A DNA stretch of 64,000 nt from Phenylobacterium sp. (GCF_030697925.1 NZ_JAUYOJ010000203.1:47087-111086); one strand, 5' to 3'; counted from the stretch's first letter, positions 8,910-18,240 are shown. Program-made: numbers and translations. The notes: generated from the letters alone by a model not told the origin.

Positions 8910-9641
8910 TTACGGCGCGCCCAGCGCCAGTGGACCGACCTTGGATCGGGCCTTCGTGATGGCTTCGCCCAGGCCGAGCAGATCGGCGCCGCGGATCACT
9001 GATCCCTCGACGATGAAGGCCGGGGTCCCCTTGATCTCCAATGCATTGGCCAGGGCGAGGTTGTCGCTCAGATGCTTCCCGATCTCTGGATCGTCGGCGG
9101 CGACCACGGCGGAGCCGGGGTCGACGCCATGGCGTTCCAGGATGCGCGTCACTGTGGCCTGGTCGAGCGCCTTGGCGTCCATGAATTCAGCATGGATTTC
9201 CCGGGTCCTTGGCCGGGCCGGCTTGGATAGGATGATGCGCGCTGCGATCTGGGACGGACCGCCGAAGATGGGGAGCTCCTTGAACACGAACCTCACATCA
9301 GGGTTGGCGTCGGCGAGCTTGAGCACTTCCGGGGCGACACGTTTGCAGTGCGCACAGCGGTAGTCGTAGAACTCGACGACCGTCACCTTGCCTTCCGGAT
9401 TGAGGACGAAGTCGCGCGGGTCGCGCTCGAGCAGGCCGCGATTGGTGCGCAGCGCCACCCGCGTCGCCTCGGTCTTGGCGGCCATGCGGCGGGCCTGCAG
9501 GCCCTTCATAGATTCCTCGATGATCTCCGGATGCTCCATGATGAAGGATTTCATCTCAGCCTCCCGGCTTTGCCGATCTGGCGCCTGGCATCCAGCGGTG
9601 AGCGCGGCGATCAGCGGCGCGGCCAGAGCGATTTTCCGCAT
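8910..9641 (-). CDS. DsbA/Com1-like thiol:disulphide lipoprotein
   Basis: From the ATG at 9641 the 243-residue product begins 'MRKIALAAPLIAALTAGC', a signal peptide with lipobox LTAGC (lipidated Cys18), so it should sit in the periplasm on a membrane. A helical segment follows, then a thioredoxin fold with redox site 'CAHC' (Cys96-Cys99) after 'EFYDYR', and 'KGTPAFIV' with the cis-Pro loop. This is the DsbA-like oxidoreductase architecture seen in Com1/BdbD-type proteins. It follows virB11 of T4SS locus 1 by 166 bases on the same strand, so it may help fold disulphide-bonded parts or cargo. The frame is open further upstream but has no signal there. Confidence 0.88.
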   Translation of the reverse strand: MRKIALAAPLIAALTAGCQAPDRQSREAEMKSFIMEHPEIIEESMKGLQARRMAAKTEATRVALRTNRGLLERDPRDFVLNPEGKVTVVEFYDYRCAHCKRVAPEVLKLADANPDVRFVFKELPIFGGPSQIAARIILSKPARPRTREIHAEFMDAKALDQATVTRILERHGVDPGSAVVAADDPEIGKHLSDNLALANALEIKGTPAFIVEGSVIRGADLLGLGEAITKARSKVGPLALGAP

Positions 9642-9807
9642 GGCGATCCTTTCTCCCAAAGCCCTATAGGTCAAAACCCGCAGTCGCCAACGACGCTGGA
9701 GCGCCCCTCGCCTTACGGCCGATATTTCCCGAAACCCCACCATAGATACGTTCATCCGGGGCCAGAACCTGCAACGGTCACCGAAGACGGCCACGCGCCG
9801 GACCGCA

Positions 9808-10809
9808 TCAGGAACGGGGCTCAAACAGGATTTCGGTCACCAGGCGGCGGCCGGCCTCGCGGCGCAACTGGACCCAGACATCCACGACCTCGCGCACATA
9901 GGACATGCTGTCATCACGGGTGAGGTTGGAATCGGCCTGGACCATCATGAGCGCCATCTGGCTCAGGCCCCCGGCGGGACTGTCGGCATGGACGGTGGTG
10001 ATCGATCCGGGGTGTCCGGTGTTGGCGGCCCTGGCGAAGGTCAAGGCCTCGGAGCCGCGCAGTTCACCCAAGATGATGCGGTCGGGCCGCATGCGCAGGG
10101 AGGCGCGGAGCAGGTCGTCGACGTCGACGGCGGCTTCCCCCAGCTCGCCACGCACCGCCACGAGGCCGACTGCGTTGGGGTGGTGGATCTGCAGTTCGGG
10201 CGCGTCCTCGATCACGATCAGCCGTTCATCCCTCGGGATCTCGCTGATCAAGGCGTTTGCAAAGGTCGTCTTGCCGGTCGATGTGCCGCCGCAGACCACG
10301 ATGTTGCGCCGATCCAGGACAGCGGCGCGCAGGAACGCCTCGGTGTCGCCTCCGGCCAGCAGCCGCTGCAAGTCGGCGTCGCGGGTCGATCGCCTTCCGT
10401 CAGCGCGCCCGACCCAGTCGAAGACGCCCGATCTCTGCAGGTCGCCCAGGCTGAGGTCGGCCACGACGTGTCGGCGGATGGCAAGCGCTAGATGGCCGCG
10501 GGTCGCCGGCGGCGCGATCACCTGGACCCGGGACCCATCCGGCAGGGTCGCCGACAACAGGGGATGGGCGCGGCTGACCCCTTGGTGCGCGCGGGCCGCA
10601 ACCTGCCTCGCCAACCGCCATAGATGGGCGTCGTCCAGGGTGGGCTCGACATGGCGCTCGATCTCGCCGCCCAGGGTCTCAACCCAGAGCTCCCCCGGCC
10701 GGTTGATGAAGAGGTCGGTGACCTCGGGCCGGTCGAGGTAGGGGACGAGGGGCTGCAGGTAGGCGTCGAGATAGGCGCCGTCCGTCATGGGTGTCAGGTC
10801 CGCAGGCAA
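9808..10809 (-). CDS. virB11: VirB11-type T4SS ATPase (locus 1)
   Basis: The 333-residue hexameric secretion ATPase has Walker A 'GGTSTGKTTFAN', an Asp box 'LIVIEDAPEL', Walker B-like 'RIILGELRGSEAL' and His box 'ANTGHPGSITTVHADS', all in VirB11/PilT order. It should power pilus assembly and substrate transfer from the cytoplasmic face. The start at 10809 is a TTG with GGGGAG upstream; an ATG at 10788 is the alternative and removes only seven residues. The gene starts two bases after the virB10 stop and is the last virB gene of the run, with a dsbA-like gene after it. Confidence 0.95.
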   Translation of the reverse strand: MPADLTPMTDGAYLDAYLQPLVPYLDRPEVTDLFINRPGELWVETLGGEIERHVEPTLDDAHLWRLARQVAARAHQGVSRAHPLLSATLPDGSRVQVIAPPATRGHLALAIRRHVVADLSLGDLQRSGVFDWVGRADGRRSTRDADLQRLLAGGDTEAFLRAAVLDRRNIVVCGGTSTGKTTFANALISEIPRDERLIVIEDAPELQIHHPNAVGLVAVRGELGEAAVDVDDLLRASLRMRPDRIILGELRGSEALTFARAANTGHPGSITTVHADSPAGGLSQMALMMVQADSNLTRDDSMSYVREVVDVWVQLRREAGRRLVTEILFEPRS

Positions 10810-10811
10810 GG

Positions 10812-11954
10812 CTAGCTCCCCATGCCGCCCACCGCGGAGAAGTCGAGGTCGCGGGCGACAAAGACGCGAACCGCCGCGCCGTGCGGCACCCGCACGACAG
10901 GGGCGATATCGCGCCCGCGCGCGGAGTTCGATCCTTCGATCGAGCCGATCGGAGAGCCGATGATGACCTGGGAGGCCCGGCCGCCCTGCAAGGAGCTTAC
11001 CGCGGCGTTGAGGCTCGACATCAGCACCGCGCCACCGAACCGATCCAGGAACTTGCGGTCGACGGTCCCGTCCAGCCCGCCGCGACCGAGGGCGTCAGCG
11101 GCCGGGGAGTCCAGCTGCACCGAGGCGCCGTCGGGTCGGATCAGGCGTGTCCAGATCACGAACACGCGCGACTGCCCGGCCGCCAGGTCGCTCTTGTAGC
11201 GGCCAATGAGCCGGCTCCCTCCGGGGATCAGCACGCGACGGCCGTCGAAGCTCATCACGTCGCGGCTGATGATTGCGCGCGCGAAGCCCGGCAGGTCTGA
11301 GTCGATCGCGGTCTCGAGCACCGCGGGGATGATGGCGCCCTGGGGAACCACCATCCCGGGATTGCGCAGCCGTGTGGCGCTGACCCGTTCGTCCTCGCCC
11401 TGCCCGGCGCCAGCCATTAGTCCTTCAAGGTCTTCCGCGCCGCCGGCCCCTGCACTCCCCCCCGATGGGGCGGGCTGCGCGCCTGCGCCCGCGGCGCCCG
11501 ATCCCGGCGCCGCCGTGCGATTTGGCGCAAGGTCGACGATCAAGATCGGGGAGGTTGATGAGCGCGCCACTTGGGGCGGGGGCGGGAGCGGCATCTGCGG
11601 CAGGAACCCCGGCGATGGAGGCGGCAAGTTGGCCAGCGCCGGTTGCGGCGCGGGCGCCGGCGGCGGCGGCGGACCAGGTTCGCGGAGGTCCAGGGGCGGT
11701 GGCGCGGCCACGGCGACAGACCGCCCCACCGTTGGCGCGGTCAGTAGGACCTCAGCGCGCTTCACGCGGCTGGCGTTCAGCGACAGGAACAGGCCGGCGC
11801 CGAGCGCCAACAGCAGGACCGCGCCGAAAACCAGTTCGATAGGACCGCGCGCGGGCCCTGCGACCGCCAGGCCGTTGTCCGGCAGGTCGCCTGGCGGGCG
11901 GGCTCCGGCGAGGCGGGGATCGGCGTCATTTGGGGCCACACCGAACAATGGCAT
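10812..11954 (-). CDS. virB10: VirB10/TrbI-like T4SS channel protein (locus 1)
   Basis: The 380-residue protein has one N-terminal membrane helix ('IELVFGAVLLLALGAGLFLSL'), then a long Pro-rich periplasmic spacer (about residues 90-165, with runs such as 'PPPPPAPAPQP'), then the conserved C-terminal barrel domain ('GMVVPQGAIIPAVLETAIDSDLPG', 'SRLIGRYKSD', 'VIWTRLIRPDG'). This matches VirB10, which spans inner and outer membranes and joins the VirB7-VirB9 core. Its start overlaps the virB9 stop by one base. The spacer is markedly proline-rich, as usual for the family. Confidence 0.95.
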   Translation of the reverse strand: MPLFGVAPNDADPRLAGARPPGDLPDNGLAVAGPARGPIELVFGAVLLLALGAGLFLSLNASRVKRAEVLLTAPTVGRSVAVAAPPPLDLREPGPPPPPAPAPQPALANLPPPSPGFLPQMPLPPPPQVARSSTSPILIVDLAPNRTAAPGSGAAGAGAQPAPSGGSAGAGGAEDLEGLMAGAGQGEDERVSATRLRNPGMVVPQGAIIPAVLETAIDSDLPGFARAIISRDVMSFDGRRVLIPGGSRLIGRYKSDLAAGQSRVFVIWTRLIRPDGASVQLDSPAADALGRGGLDGTVDRKFLDRFGGAVLMSSLNAAVSSLQGGRASQVIIGSPIGSIEGSNSARGRDIAPVVRVPHGAAVRVFVARDLDFSAVGGMGS

Positions 11955-12661
11955 CAGCGTGCGCCTCCGAGCGCTCGATTGACGACCGTGGCCGTCTCCG
12001 ACCCGTTGCGCAGGATGAACTTCCCAGCCGTCTGTTCGACGACGACATAGCCGTCGCGCACGCCGTAGTTGGCGAGGTTCTCGGCACCGTCACGGCCGAC
12101 CACGAAGATCGCCGGGATGGCGTTGCGCTCTGACCACCGGAAATAGGTGAAGCGGCCGTCGTCGAAGAGGCTCGCCGGCGCGAGGCTCGTTGGGCCCTTC
12201 ACCTCATAGTCCTCGTTGCGCGATGCGTGGAGCGTCGGCGCCGGAAGGGTCTCGTCGCTCGGCGGATAGCGGAAGCGGACAACATAGGCGAGGTTGGCGC
12301 CCTCGGCGCCGTCCGCGCCGGTCGCCAGTTCGAAGGCGTAGCGACGCAGGTCGGTGACCACGGTCATGTTGGTGGCCGCGAAGGGGTTCAGCGGCTTGAC
12401 GAACAGGAGGTTGGCGCGACGGTTCGGGGTCACCTGCCAAGCAAGGGCGTCGCCCACGGCGACGTTCTCGATCCGCTCGCCCGGCGCGAACTCGACCATC
12501 AGTTGATAACCGACAAAACCGGTGAGCAGGACCACCTCCTGGGGATCGAACATCACCTCGCGGATGCGGGGGTCGGCCTTTCCCGGAGCCGGCACGATCG
12601 CCGCCGCCGCGGGCGTGGACGCGCCCAACAGGCAGAGTGCAAGGAGGGCGGCGCGCTTCAC
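11954..12661 (-). CDS. virB9: VirB9-like T4SS outer-membrane core protein (locus 1)
   Basis: The 235-residue protein has a Sec signal (cleavage near 'TPAAAA'). An N-terminal domain follows ('DPRIREVMFDPQEVVLLTGFVGYQLMVEF') and a C-terminal domain with 'VRFRYP', 'FTYFRWSERNAIPAIFVVGRDGAENLANY' and 'KFILRNGSETATVVNRA'. These blocks are typical of VirB9/TrbG. It should form the outer-membrane core ring with VirB10 and a VirB7-type lipoprotein. It overlaps virB8 by four bases (12658-12661) and virB10 by one, so the genes are translationally coupled. Confidence 0.94.
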   Translation of the reverse strand: MKRAALLALCLLGASTPAAAAIVPAPGKADPRIREVMFDPQEVVLLTGFVGYQLMVEFAPGERIENVAVGDALAWQVTPNRRANLLFVKPLNPFAATNMTVVTDLRRYAFELATGADGAEGANLAYVVRFRYPPSDETLPAPTLHASRNEDYEVKGPTSLAPASLFDDGRFTYFRWSERNAIPAIFVVGRDGAENLANYGVRDGYVVVEQTAGKFILRNGSETATVVNRALGGAR

Positions 12662-13374
12662 CGCGCAGGCTCCGCCACGGGCGTGACAACTTCAGACGGG
12701 ACCTCCAGGTCGCGGCGGTAGGTGCTCACGCTGAAGCCAAGCGGGTTGTCGAACCGCTGCGCCATGGCCGCAGGCTCGCCTGAATACTGATAGCTGACAG
12801 CGGCGACAAAGGGCTGTCGCGACGCGGCGGCGCCTGGTCCGCTACGCTCGGTCTCGAAACGGATAAGGGCGGTGCGGCGCGGCAGCAGCGAAACGCTCTT
12901 CACCACCACCCGCACCTGTTCGCCCGGCCCATTGGCTTTCAGGGGACTGTGGGGGTTCGAGGACCGCATCAGCGCCAGGTAGTCGGCGCGCGCGCGTCCC
13001 GATGACCAGTCCAGCGTACGCCGGTAGGTCTCGTTGAGGTCGGTTCGGTCGAAGGTTTCCCGCGAGATCACGTAGCGCACCAGGTTGGACTGGGTGACCG
13101 CCGCATCCTGGGTCAGTTGGCCCTCGGCCAGCGGCCGGGCCAGCTCGACATAGCCGGTCTGGCGATCGACAACGAAGGCGTAGGGCGTGGTGGTCTTCAA
13201 GGGCGCGAGCGCTGCAAGCGCCAAGGCTTCCAGGGCGGCGACCACCACGGCGACGGAGGCGACGACCCAGGCGGTGCGTCGCGAACGACGTAGACCGCCC
13301 GCAACGTCCTCTCCCCAGTCGCCGGCCATGGCGTAATAGGCCGCGCGTCGACCATCCGAACTGTGCTGGTTCAT
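12658..13374 (-). CDS. virB8: VirB8-like T4SS inner-membrane protein (locus 1)
   Basis: A 238-residue bitopic protein: a short cytoplasmic N-terminus, a membrane helix at about residues 32-53 ('AWVVASVAVVVAALEALALAAL'), then a periplasmic NTF2-like domain with 'APLKTTTPYAFVVDRQTGYVE' and 'NPLGFSVSTYRRDLEV' at the end. This is standard VirB8 layout; the protein nucleates the inner-membrane complex. The start overlaps the virB6 stop by four bases. The product resembles the locus 2 VirB8 most clearly in the 'ALAPLKT' and 'NPLGF' segments. Confidence 0.94.
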   Translation of the reverse strand: MNQHSSDGRRAAYYAMAGDWGEDVAGGLRRSRRTAWVVASVAVVVAALEALALAALAPLKTTTPYAFVVDRQTGYVELARPLAEGQLTQDAAVTQSNLVRYVISRETFDRTDLNETYRRTLDWSSGRARADYLALMRSSNPHSPLKANGPGEQVRVVVKSVSLLPRRTALIRFETERSGPGAAASRQPFVAAVSYQYSGEPAAMAQRFDNPLGFSVSTYRRDLEVPSEVVTPVAEPAR

Positions 13375-14546
13375 CCTTCACGCCTCATGGCGGCGTTGGA
13401 ACGCCGTGGTGGGGGGCGGCGCGCGGCCTGGGCCTCGGCGAACGCGCCCACGAAAGCCGAGGGCTTGACGGGCCCCGGGGCGAGGGCCTGGGTCCGCGCG
13501 TCGCGCCTCCCGTGCAGTTGCGCCGGCGCCCGCGTCTCGCGGCGTGATCCAGCATCGGAGGATCGAGGTTCAGCGCGGCTTTCGGCCGCCGCCGCCGGCG
13601 CCTGGTTCGGTGCGGGCCGCAGCTCCGCCGCCGGCTCGCTCCCCCTGCCCCGCAGGATGGCCGCGATCGATGCCGGCCGCAGCCCCCGGGCGACAAGGGC
13701 CGCCCCGAAGATGGCGCCAAGGCCCACCAGGCCGAAGATCGAGACAACCAGCAGCAGGGCGTTGGCGGATTCGACACTGGCCGCGCTCCCTGGGTGGGCC
13801 TCTCCAAGGCGCCGAAGATGGGGCGACAGTAGGGATGTCTCCATCGCCGTCAGCAGGACAAGCGCCACCTGCGCCAGGGTGAGCCAGAGACCCGCCTGAA
13901 GCCAGCCGAAGAAGACGCCGCGCGTGCGGTCAAAGAACGCCGCCAGCAGGGCGAGCGGACCGGCGGCCAGGACCACGGCGACCAGCAGGCGCGAGGCCAC
14001 CAACGGTCCGAGCGTTGACAACAGCAAGAGGAACGCAGCCATCTTCAACGTGTCACCCGCTGGGTTCTCCGCCCCCGGCGGGCCGAGCCGACCCGGGGGC
14101 GGCGGGGGAGCTTGGACAGCGGCCGAGGCGCTCGCCATTAGGCGGGTGTGCGCACGCTGCAGGTCGGCCAGCGTATCCCCCCTTAGGCCGACCGCCTCGC
14201 GGTAGCCTGCCTCCACCGGCGCCGCGATCTCAGCTGGCCCAGAGATGAGCAGGTCGTGGACCAGGCGTTGGTAGACCGGCCACTGGGAGGTCAGCGCCAG
14301 CACAAAACCGATCTTGACCAGGGAGATCGTCCAGGCGCCAAGGCGCGGGGGGTCGCCCGCCATCAGTCGCCAACCCTGGAAGGCGACATATAGGGCCAGC
14401 ACCGCGCCCAACAGCCCGGCCGCGAGGCCGCCCGGTTCTGTCAGGGCGCCGTAGCCCGCCGCCGCCAGGGCCTGGCTGTGGCAATCGGCATTATCAAGCA
14501 GGCCTCGAACCAGGCCGAGATCAGCCGAGGGGGCGCGGCAGGCCAT
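13371..14546 (-). CDS. virB6: VirB6/TrbL-like polytopic T4SS protein (locus 1)
   Basis: The 391-residue protein has five to six hydrophobic segments in its first 300 residues (for example 'GLAAGLLGAVLALYVAFQGW', 'MAAFLLLLSTLGPLVASRLLVAVVLAAG') and the VirB6 core 'FFDRTRGVFFGWLQAGLWLTLAQVALVLL'. The last 90 residues form a hydrophilic tail rich in Ala, Arg and Pro. VirB6 lies in the inner membrane and guides substrate through the channel. The gene lies between virB4 and virB8 with one- and four-base overlaps. Unlike the locus 2 copy, this frame runs to its end without a shift. Confidence 0.92.
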   Translation of the reverse strand: MACRAPSADLGLVRGLLDNADCHSQALAAAGYGALTEPGGLAAGLLGAVLALYVAFQGWRLMAGDPPRLGAWTISLVKIGFVLALTSQWPVYQRLVHDLLISGPAEIAAPVEAGYREAVGLRGDTLADLQRAHTRLMASASAAVQAPPPPPGRLGPPGAENPAGDTLKMAAFLLLLSTLGPLVASRLLVAVVLAAGPLALLAAFFDRTRGVFFGWLQAGLWLTLAQVALVLLTAMETSLLSPHLRRLGEAHPGSAASVESANALLLVVSIFGLVGLGAIFGAALVARGLRPASIAAILRGRGSEPAAELRPAPNQAPAAAAESRAEPRSSDAGSRRETRAPAQLHGRRDARTQALAPGPVKPSAFVGAFAEAQAARRPPPRRSNAAMRREG

Positions 14547-16933
14547 CAGGCCCGCTCCAACAGTCGAGGCAGCCAGACCTCTGGGTCCTCGCCGAAGTCG
14601 GCGCGGAGCCCGTCCAGCAGGCGCACCGTCCGTTCGCGTCCCGACAGCACCGTCAGGATATCGGTCTCGCCTGAAAGGCTCAGGTTGCAGACCACGCTAT
14701 CGGCGCCATGCCGGATCAAGAGCGAATGACCGGTGTCGGGCATGGTCCGGATGAGGTCGAGTTCGCGCAGGGTGAGCCCGAAGCCTTGGCAGTAGTCTTC
14801 CTCGCGCGCTTTGGGATTGGCGGTGAAGATATGGGTCGCCGATTGCTCCACGATGGCGCTCGAGATTCGGCTCTGCAGGGCGTCCTGGGCGCTCTGCGTG
14901 CAGAAGCCCACCACCCCGTTGCGCTTGCGGATAGTCTTTTCCCAGTCGCGGACCCGACCGACGAAGACGTCGTCATCCAGGGCCTTCCAACCTTCGTCGA
15001 CCACGATCAAGGCGGGGGTCCCGTCCAACCGCTCCTCGACCCGCTGGAACAGGTACATCATCGCCGGTGTGCGGCAGGTGGGATCGTCGAGGATCTGCGT
15101 CAGGTCGAAGCCGACCGTGCGCGCTGAGAGGTCGAGCGTGTCGATCTCGTTGTCGAAGAGCCAGGCATGCTCTCCGTCGCCCCACCAAGGTCGGAGCCGC
15201 GCGGCGAGATCGGCCTCTCCGGGTCGGGCGCCGCCCCGCAGCAGTTCGCCGAAGTACCGCAGGCGGCGCAGCCGGGGAGCCTGCTCGAAGCTGGCGTCCA
15301 CGGCCTCCTTGATCCGGGCGGTTTCCGCCGGCCCCAACGCCTCGCCTGGCTGGGCGACCAGCCGGCGGACCAGGTCCGTCAGGAAGCCACGCGCCATTGG
15401 CGAATCCGCCATCTGCAGGGGGTTCATCCCAGAGGGGCGGCCTGGTTGCAGAATCTCGTAGCGGCCGCCCACCGCGCGGATGAAAATCTCCGCACCGCGG
15501 TCCTTGTCGAAGAACACGATCCGCGGATCAAACCGGCGCGCCTGGGCCAGCAGGAAGTTGAGGGCGACGGTCTTGCCAGAGCCCGACGGACCGATGACGG
15601 TGAAATTGCCAAGGTCGCCATTGTGGAAGTTGAAGGCGTAGGGTCCGGCTGCAGTGGTTTCCAGCACAGTGACGGCCGAGCCCCAATGGTTGCCGCCGAT
15701 GCGTCCCTCAGGGAAATTGTGGCCGCTGGCGAAACCGGCGAAATTCGCTGTCGAGATCAAGGCCTTGCGCGCGATGTCCTTGAAGTTGCCCGGGAACTGC
15801 GCCCAGTAGGCCGCCTCGAGGTTGACGTCCTCGCGCACCGACATGACCCCGATCTCCGCGAGCGAGGATCGGACCTCAGCGACGCCGTCGTCGAGCTCGG
15901 CGAAGTCGGATCCGCTCACCATGACCGTGAGATGGTGCTCACCGAAGGCCGCCCGACCGGCAGCCGTATCGTCCTTGGCCGCGGCGAGCTCAGCTCGCAG
16001 GCTAAGGGCCTCATCCTCCGCCGAACGCATCCGCCGCAGGGAAAGGTTCATCCGCTCCAGCGTCGCGGTGCGGTCGACGAAGGCGAAGCTCTGGGTGACC
16101 GTGAGTTCGCAGGGCAGCCGAAGCAGGTCGTCGAGCATGCCCGCCGCCGTCTGGGGCGGGTATTCCTTGATGGAGACCATGGCCGAGAACGTCCGCGGCG
16201 CCTCGCCGGCCGCCGACAGTTCTAGCGTCTCGCGGCCGAAGCTGACCCGTCGATAGGGAAGGTAGCGCCCAAGGTCGCACTCTGGCAGCAGGACGGGGCG
16301 GGCCTCATGGTTGTAGAGGCTCGACAGCATCTCAAGCGGTTCCGAGCACGGGCCGGCAGCCGTGTCGTAGGCCTGCAGGACGCGCGCGCCGTAGGGGGCG
16401 AGCGCGGCGACGAGGGCGTCAGCCGCCGCCCGCAGTTCCCCGACTTCCTTGGCCATGGCGAGCGCGCGCTCCTGGACGTCGGCGCGGGGGCGCAGGAGGC
16501 CACGGACCAGGCCGTCCAGGACGCCCGCCCGACCTTGGAGCGGCCGACGCACCACGGTGAGGTAGAGGGCGTTGGTGTAGAGGCGACGGGCCTTGAGGCG
16601 CCCGTTCCAGAGCCTATCGAGCGCGTCGCTGAAGGGGTCTGGGAAGGCCCCCTTCAGCTCGACCTTCACCTCCCGCCGCAGGATGTGGTGGTAGAGGGCG
16701 AATTGTGAGTTGGCGATGCTCCGCAGCGTCGCGTCGCGTATGGCCTTCCGATAGTCGATATCCTCCGACGAGGCCGTCTCGAAGGGAAGGCCCTTCAGCT
16801 GGAGCACCGACATCAGGAGGCCGTCCCGGGTCTCCAAGGTCCGGTCGTCGACATGGCGCGCATAGGGCAGACGATCGCCGGCGGCCCGCTCGCGGGCCGC
16901 GACGCGCTCGCCCTGGTCGTCCAGGGGTCCCAT
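14546..16933 (-). CDS. virB4: VirB4-type T4SS ATPase (locus 1)
   Basis: The 795-residue ATPase has an N-terminal CagE/TrbE/VirB region, then Walker A 'GPSGSGKTVALNF', Walker B 'ALIVVDEGWKAL' and the downstream block 'KRNGVVGFCTQSAQDALQS', all diagnostic of VirB4. It energises pilin mobilisation and substrate transfer at the inner membrane. The ATG at 16933 lies two bases after the virB3 stop and opens 'MGPLDDQGERVAARERAAGDRLPYARHVDD'-type sequence in the usual register. The 52 extra residues further upstream lie inside virB3 and are not credible. Confidence 0.95.
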   Translation of the reverse strand: MGPLDDQGERVAARERAAGDRLPYARHVDDRTLETRDGLLMSVLQLKGLPFETASSEDIDYRKAIRDATLRSIANSQFALYHHILRREVKVELKGAFPDPFSDALDRLWNGRLKARRLYTNALYLTVVRRPLQGRAGVLDGLVRGLLRPRADVQERALAMAKEVGELRAAADALVAALAPYGARVLQAYDTAAGPCSEPLEMLSSLYNHEARPVLLPECDLGRYLPYRRVSFGRETLELSAAGEAPRTFSAMVSIKEYPPQTAAGMLDDLLRLPCELTVTQSFAFVDRTATLERMNLSLRRMRSAEDEALSLRAELAAAKDDTAAGRAAFGEHHLTVMVSGSDFAELDDGVAEVRSSLAEIGVMSVREDVNLEAAYWAQFPGNFKDIARKALISTANFAGFASGHNFPEGRIGGNHWGSAVTVLETTAAGPYAFNFHNGDLGNFTVIGPSGSGKTVALNFLLAQARRFDPRIVFFDKDRGAEIFIRAVGGRYEILQPGRPSGMNPLQMADSPMARGFLTDLVRRLVAQPGEALGPAETARIKEAVDASFEQAPRLRRLRYFGELLRGGARPGEADLAARLRPWWGDGEHAWLFDNEIDTLDLSARTVGFDLTQILDDPTCRTPAMMYLFQRVEERLDGTPALIVVDEGWKALDDDVFVGRVRDWEKTIRKRNGVVGFCTQSAQDALQSRISSAIVEQSATHIFTANPKAREEDYCQGFGLTLRELDLIRTMPDTGHSLLIRHGADSVVCNLSLSGETDILTVLSGRERTVRLLDGLRADFGEDPEVWLPRLLERA

Positions 16934-16935
16934 CG

Positions 16936-17220
16936 TCAGGGCCGGTAGGAATTGCAACGCCAATAGGCGTGGTTGGGGATGCGAGGACAGCGGCTGAGCC
17001 GCGTGACCCAAAGCTCCAGGAACCGGGGCTCGCGGACGCAGGCCAGGTAGGCCGCCGCATGGAACACAAGGGCCGCGGCCAAGACCCACGGTGAGCGCAG
17101 GATGAGGAAGAGTTCCGCCGTGATCACCGCATTGGCCACGAAGCAGCCATAGGTGACGCCGGCGAACATCTGGGGCCGCGTCAGGGCGGTGAAGACGCGG
17201 TCGCGTTCGAGCCCGGCCAT
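16936..17220 (-). CDS. virB3: VirB3-like T4SS membrane protein (locus 1)
   Basis: From the ATG at 17220 the product is 94 residues and begins 'MAGLERDRVFTALTRPQMFAGV', the conserved VirB3 N-terminus (L-x-R-P-x-M-x-x-G-V). Two adjacent membrane helices follow ('ANAVITAELFLILRSPWVLAAALVFHAAAY'). The start is one base past the virB2 stop at 17222. VirB3 works with VirB4 at the inner membrane in early pilus assembly. The end touches virB4 with a two-base gap. Confidence 0.93.
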   Translation of the reverse strand: MAGLERDRVFTALTRPQMFAGVTYGCFVANAVITAELFLILRSPWVLAAALVFHAAAYLACVREPRFLELWVTRLSRCPRIPNHAYWRCNSYRP

Positions 17221-17221
17221 A

Positions 17222-17554
17222 TCACCCAAGTCCCTGGACGGAGGCGCGGATGCCCGCAACGATGGCGCTGGCGCCGAACAGGATGAAGCAGCCCAGGATC
17301 ACCGAGGCGCCATAGCGCCAACTCAGCCGGCCGGTCAGCATGAGGAGCCCCACCGAGGCCACGGCGATCACGGCGACCACCGTCGCCACAGTGCCCAGCA
17401 ACGTCCCCTGCAGCCAGCTCACGGCGCCTACGATCACACCAGAACCCGCCGGATCACCGACGAAATCCTGCGCCTGGGCGACGCCCGCCACGGCCCAAGC
17501 CGCGAAGGTCACGGCCGTCAGGCGCGCCTGGGATGTCCAATATGCCATTCTCAT
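17222..17554 (-). CDS. virB2: VirB2-like T4SS pilin (locus 1)
   Basis: The 110-residue pre-pilin has a long signal region ending near 'GVAQAQ' and then two hydrophobic helices ('GTLLGTVATVVAVIAVASVGLLML' and 'GASVILGCFILFGASAIVAGI'), the VirB2 pattern. It should be the major subunit of the T4SS pilus. The ATG at 17554 overlaps the virB1 TGA (ATGA), so I prefer it to the GTG three bases upstream. Its order after virB1 and before virB3 is canonical. Confidence 0.93.
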   Translation of the reverse strand: MRMAYWTSQARLTAVTFAAWAVAGVAQAQDFVGDPAGSGVIVGAVSWLQGTLLGTVATVVAVIAVASVGLLMLTGRLSWRYGASVILGCFILFGASAIVAGIRASVQGLG

Positions 17555-18240
17555 CACTCGTCTGCTCCGCTGGCGTCCCGGGCAGCGCGCCGGGCGTAGT
17601 CGGCCAGCACCGCCTTCACATAGTTCCGGGTTTCACTGAAAGGCGGGACGCCGCGGTAGCGCTGCACAGCGCCGGGTCCGGCATTGTAGGCCGCCAGCGC
17701 GAGGGTGAGATCACCCCCGAAGGCGTCGAGCTGCCGGCGCAGGTAGGCCGCGCCCCCCTCGATGTTCTGCCTGGTGTCGAAGCGATCAACGCCGATCTCG
17801 TCCGCAGCGGCCTGGGTCAGTTGCATGACGCCGACCGCGCCCTTGGGCGAAACGCTTTCGGGGCGGAAGCGCGACTCCTGCCACGCCACGGCTGTGACAA
17901 GCGCGGCGGGCAGGCCCCGGACCTGCGCGGCGCGCCCTATCTCCGCTGTGATCGCGCCCGGGTCCTTCGGCGCACGCGTGATGGCCGCCGTCGCCGTGCC
18001 GGTGGGGATGGGTTTGACGCCCTCAGCGGTGTGGACAGCCGGGCCATCATGTACGATCGCGACACCGTCGACGATCTCAAGCACCTGGGCCCTCGACGCG
18101 GATGGCGCTACGGTGAGGAACGCGGTGGCCGCAGCGATGATCGAGGCCAGCCGCGTGAGCCTACCGCCCGCGGCGCCGGACGCCTCGGCGCGGTGTCCGG
18201 GCTGGTCAGGGTCGGCAACCAACACATGCTGACCCGTCAC
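17554..18240 (-). CDS. virB1: VirB1-like lytic transglycosylase (locus 1)
   Basis: The product carries the SLT goose-lysozyme-like core: 'AVAWQESRFRPESVSPKGAVGVMQLTQAAADEIGV' with Glu as catalytic acid, then 'NIEGGAAYLRRQLDAFGGDLTLALAAYNAGPGAVQRY'. A hydrophobic segment with a possible cleavage site ('APSASRAQ') follows an unusually long N-terminus. VirB1 opens peptidoglycan for the secretion channel. The start is uncertain: the GTG at 18240 has GGGGG a few bases upstream, while a TTG at 18258 is also in frame. It heads the virB run 159 bases after the small lipoprotein gene. Confidence 0.9.
   Translation of the reverse strand: MTGQHVLVADPDQPGHRAEASGAAGGRLTRLASIIAAATAFLTVAPSASRAQVLEIVDGVAIVHDGPAVHTAEGVKPIPTGTATAAITRAPKDPGAITAEIGRAAQVRGLPAALVTAVAWQESRFRPESVSPKGAVGVMQLTQAAADEIGVDRFDTRQNIEGGAAYLRRQLDAFGGDLTLALAAYNAGPGAVQRYRGVPPFSETRNYVKAVLADYARRAARDASGADE

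Noticed and set aside
15167..16225. Long plus-strand frame opposite virB4 of locus 1
   Set aside because: It is a GC-skew shadow of a strongly conserved ATPase gene, without domains.
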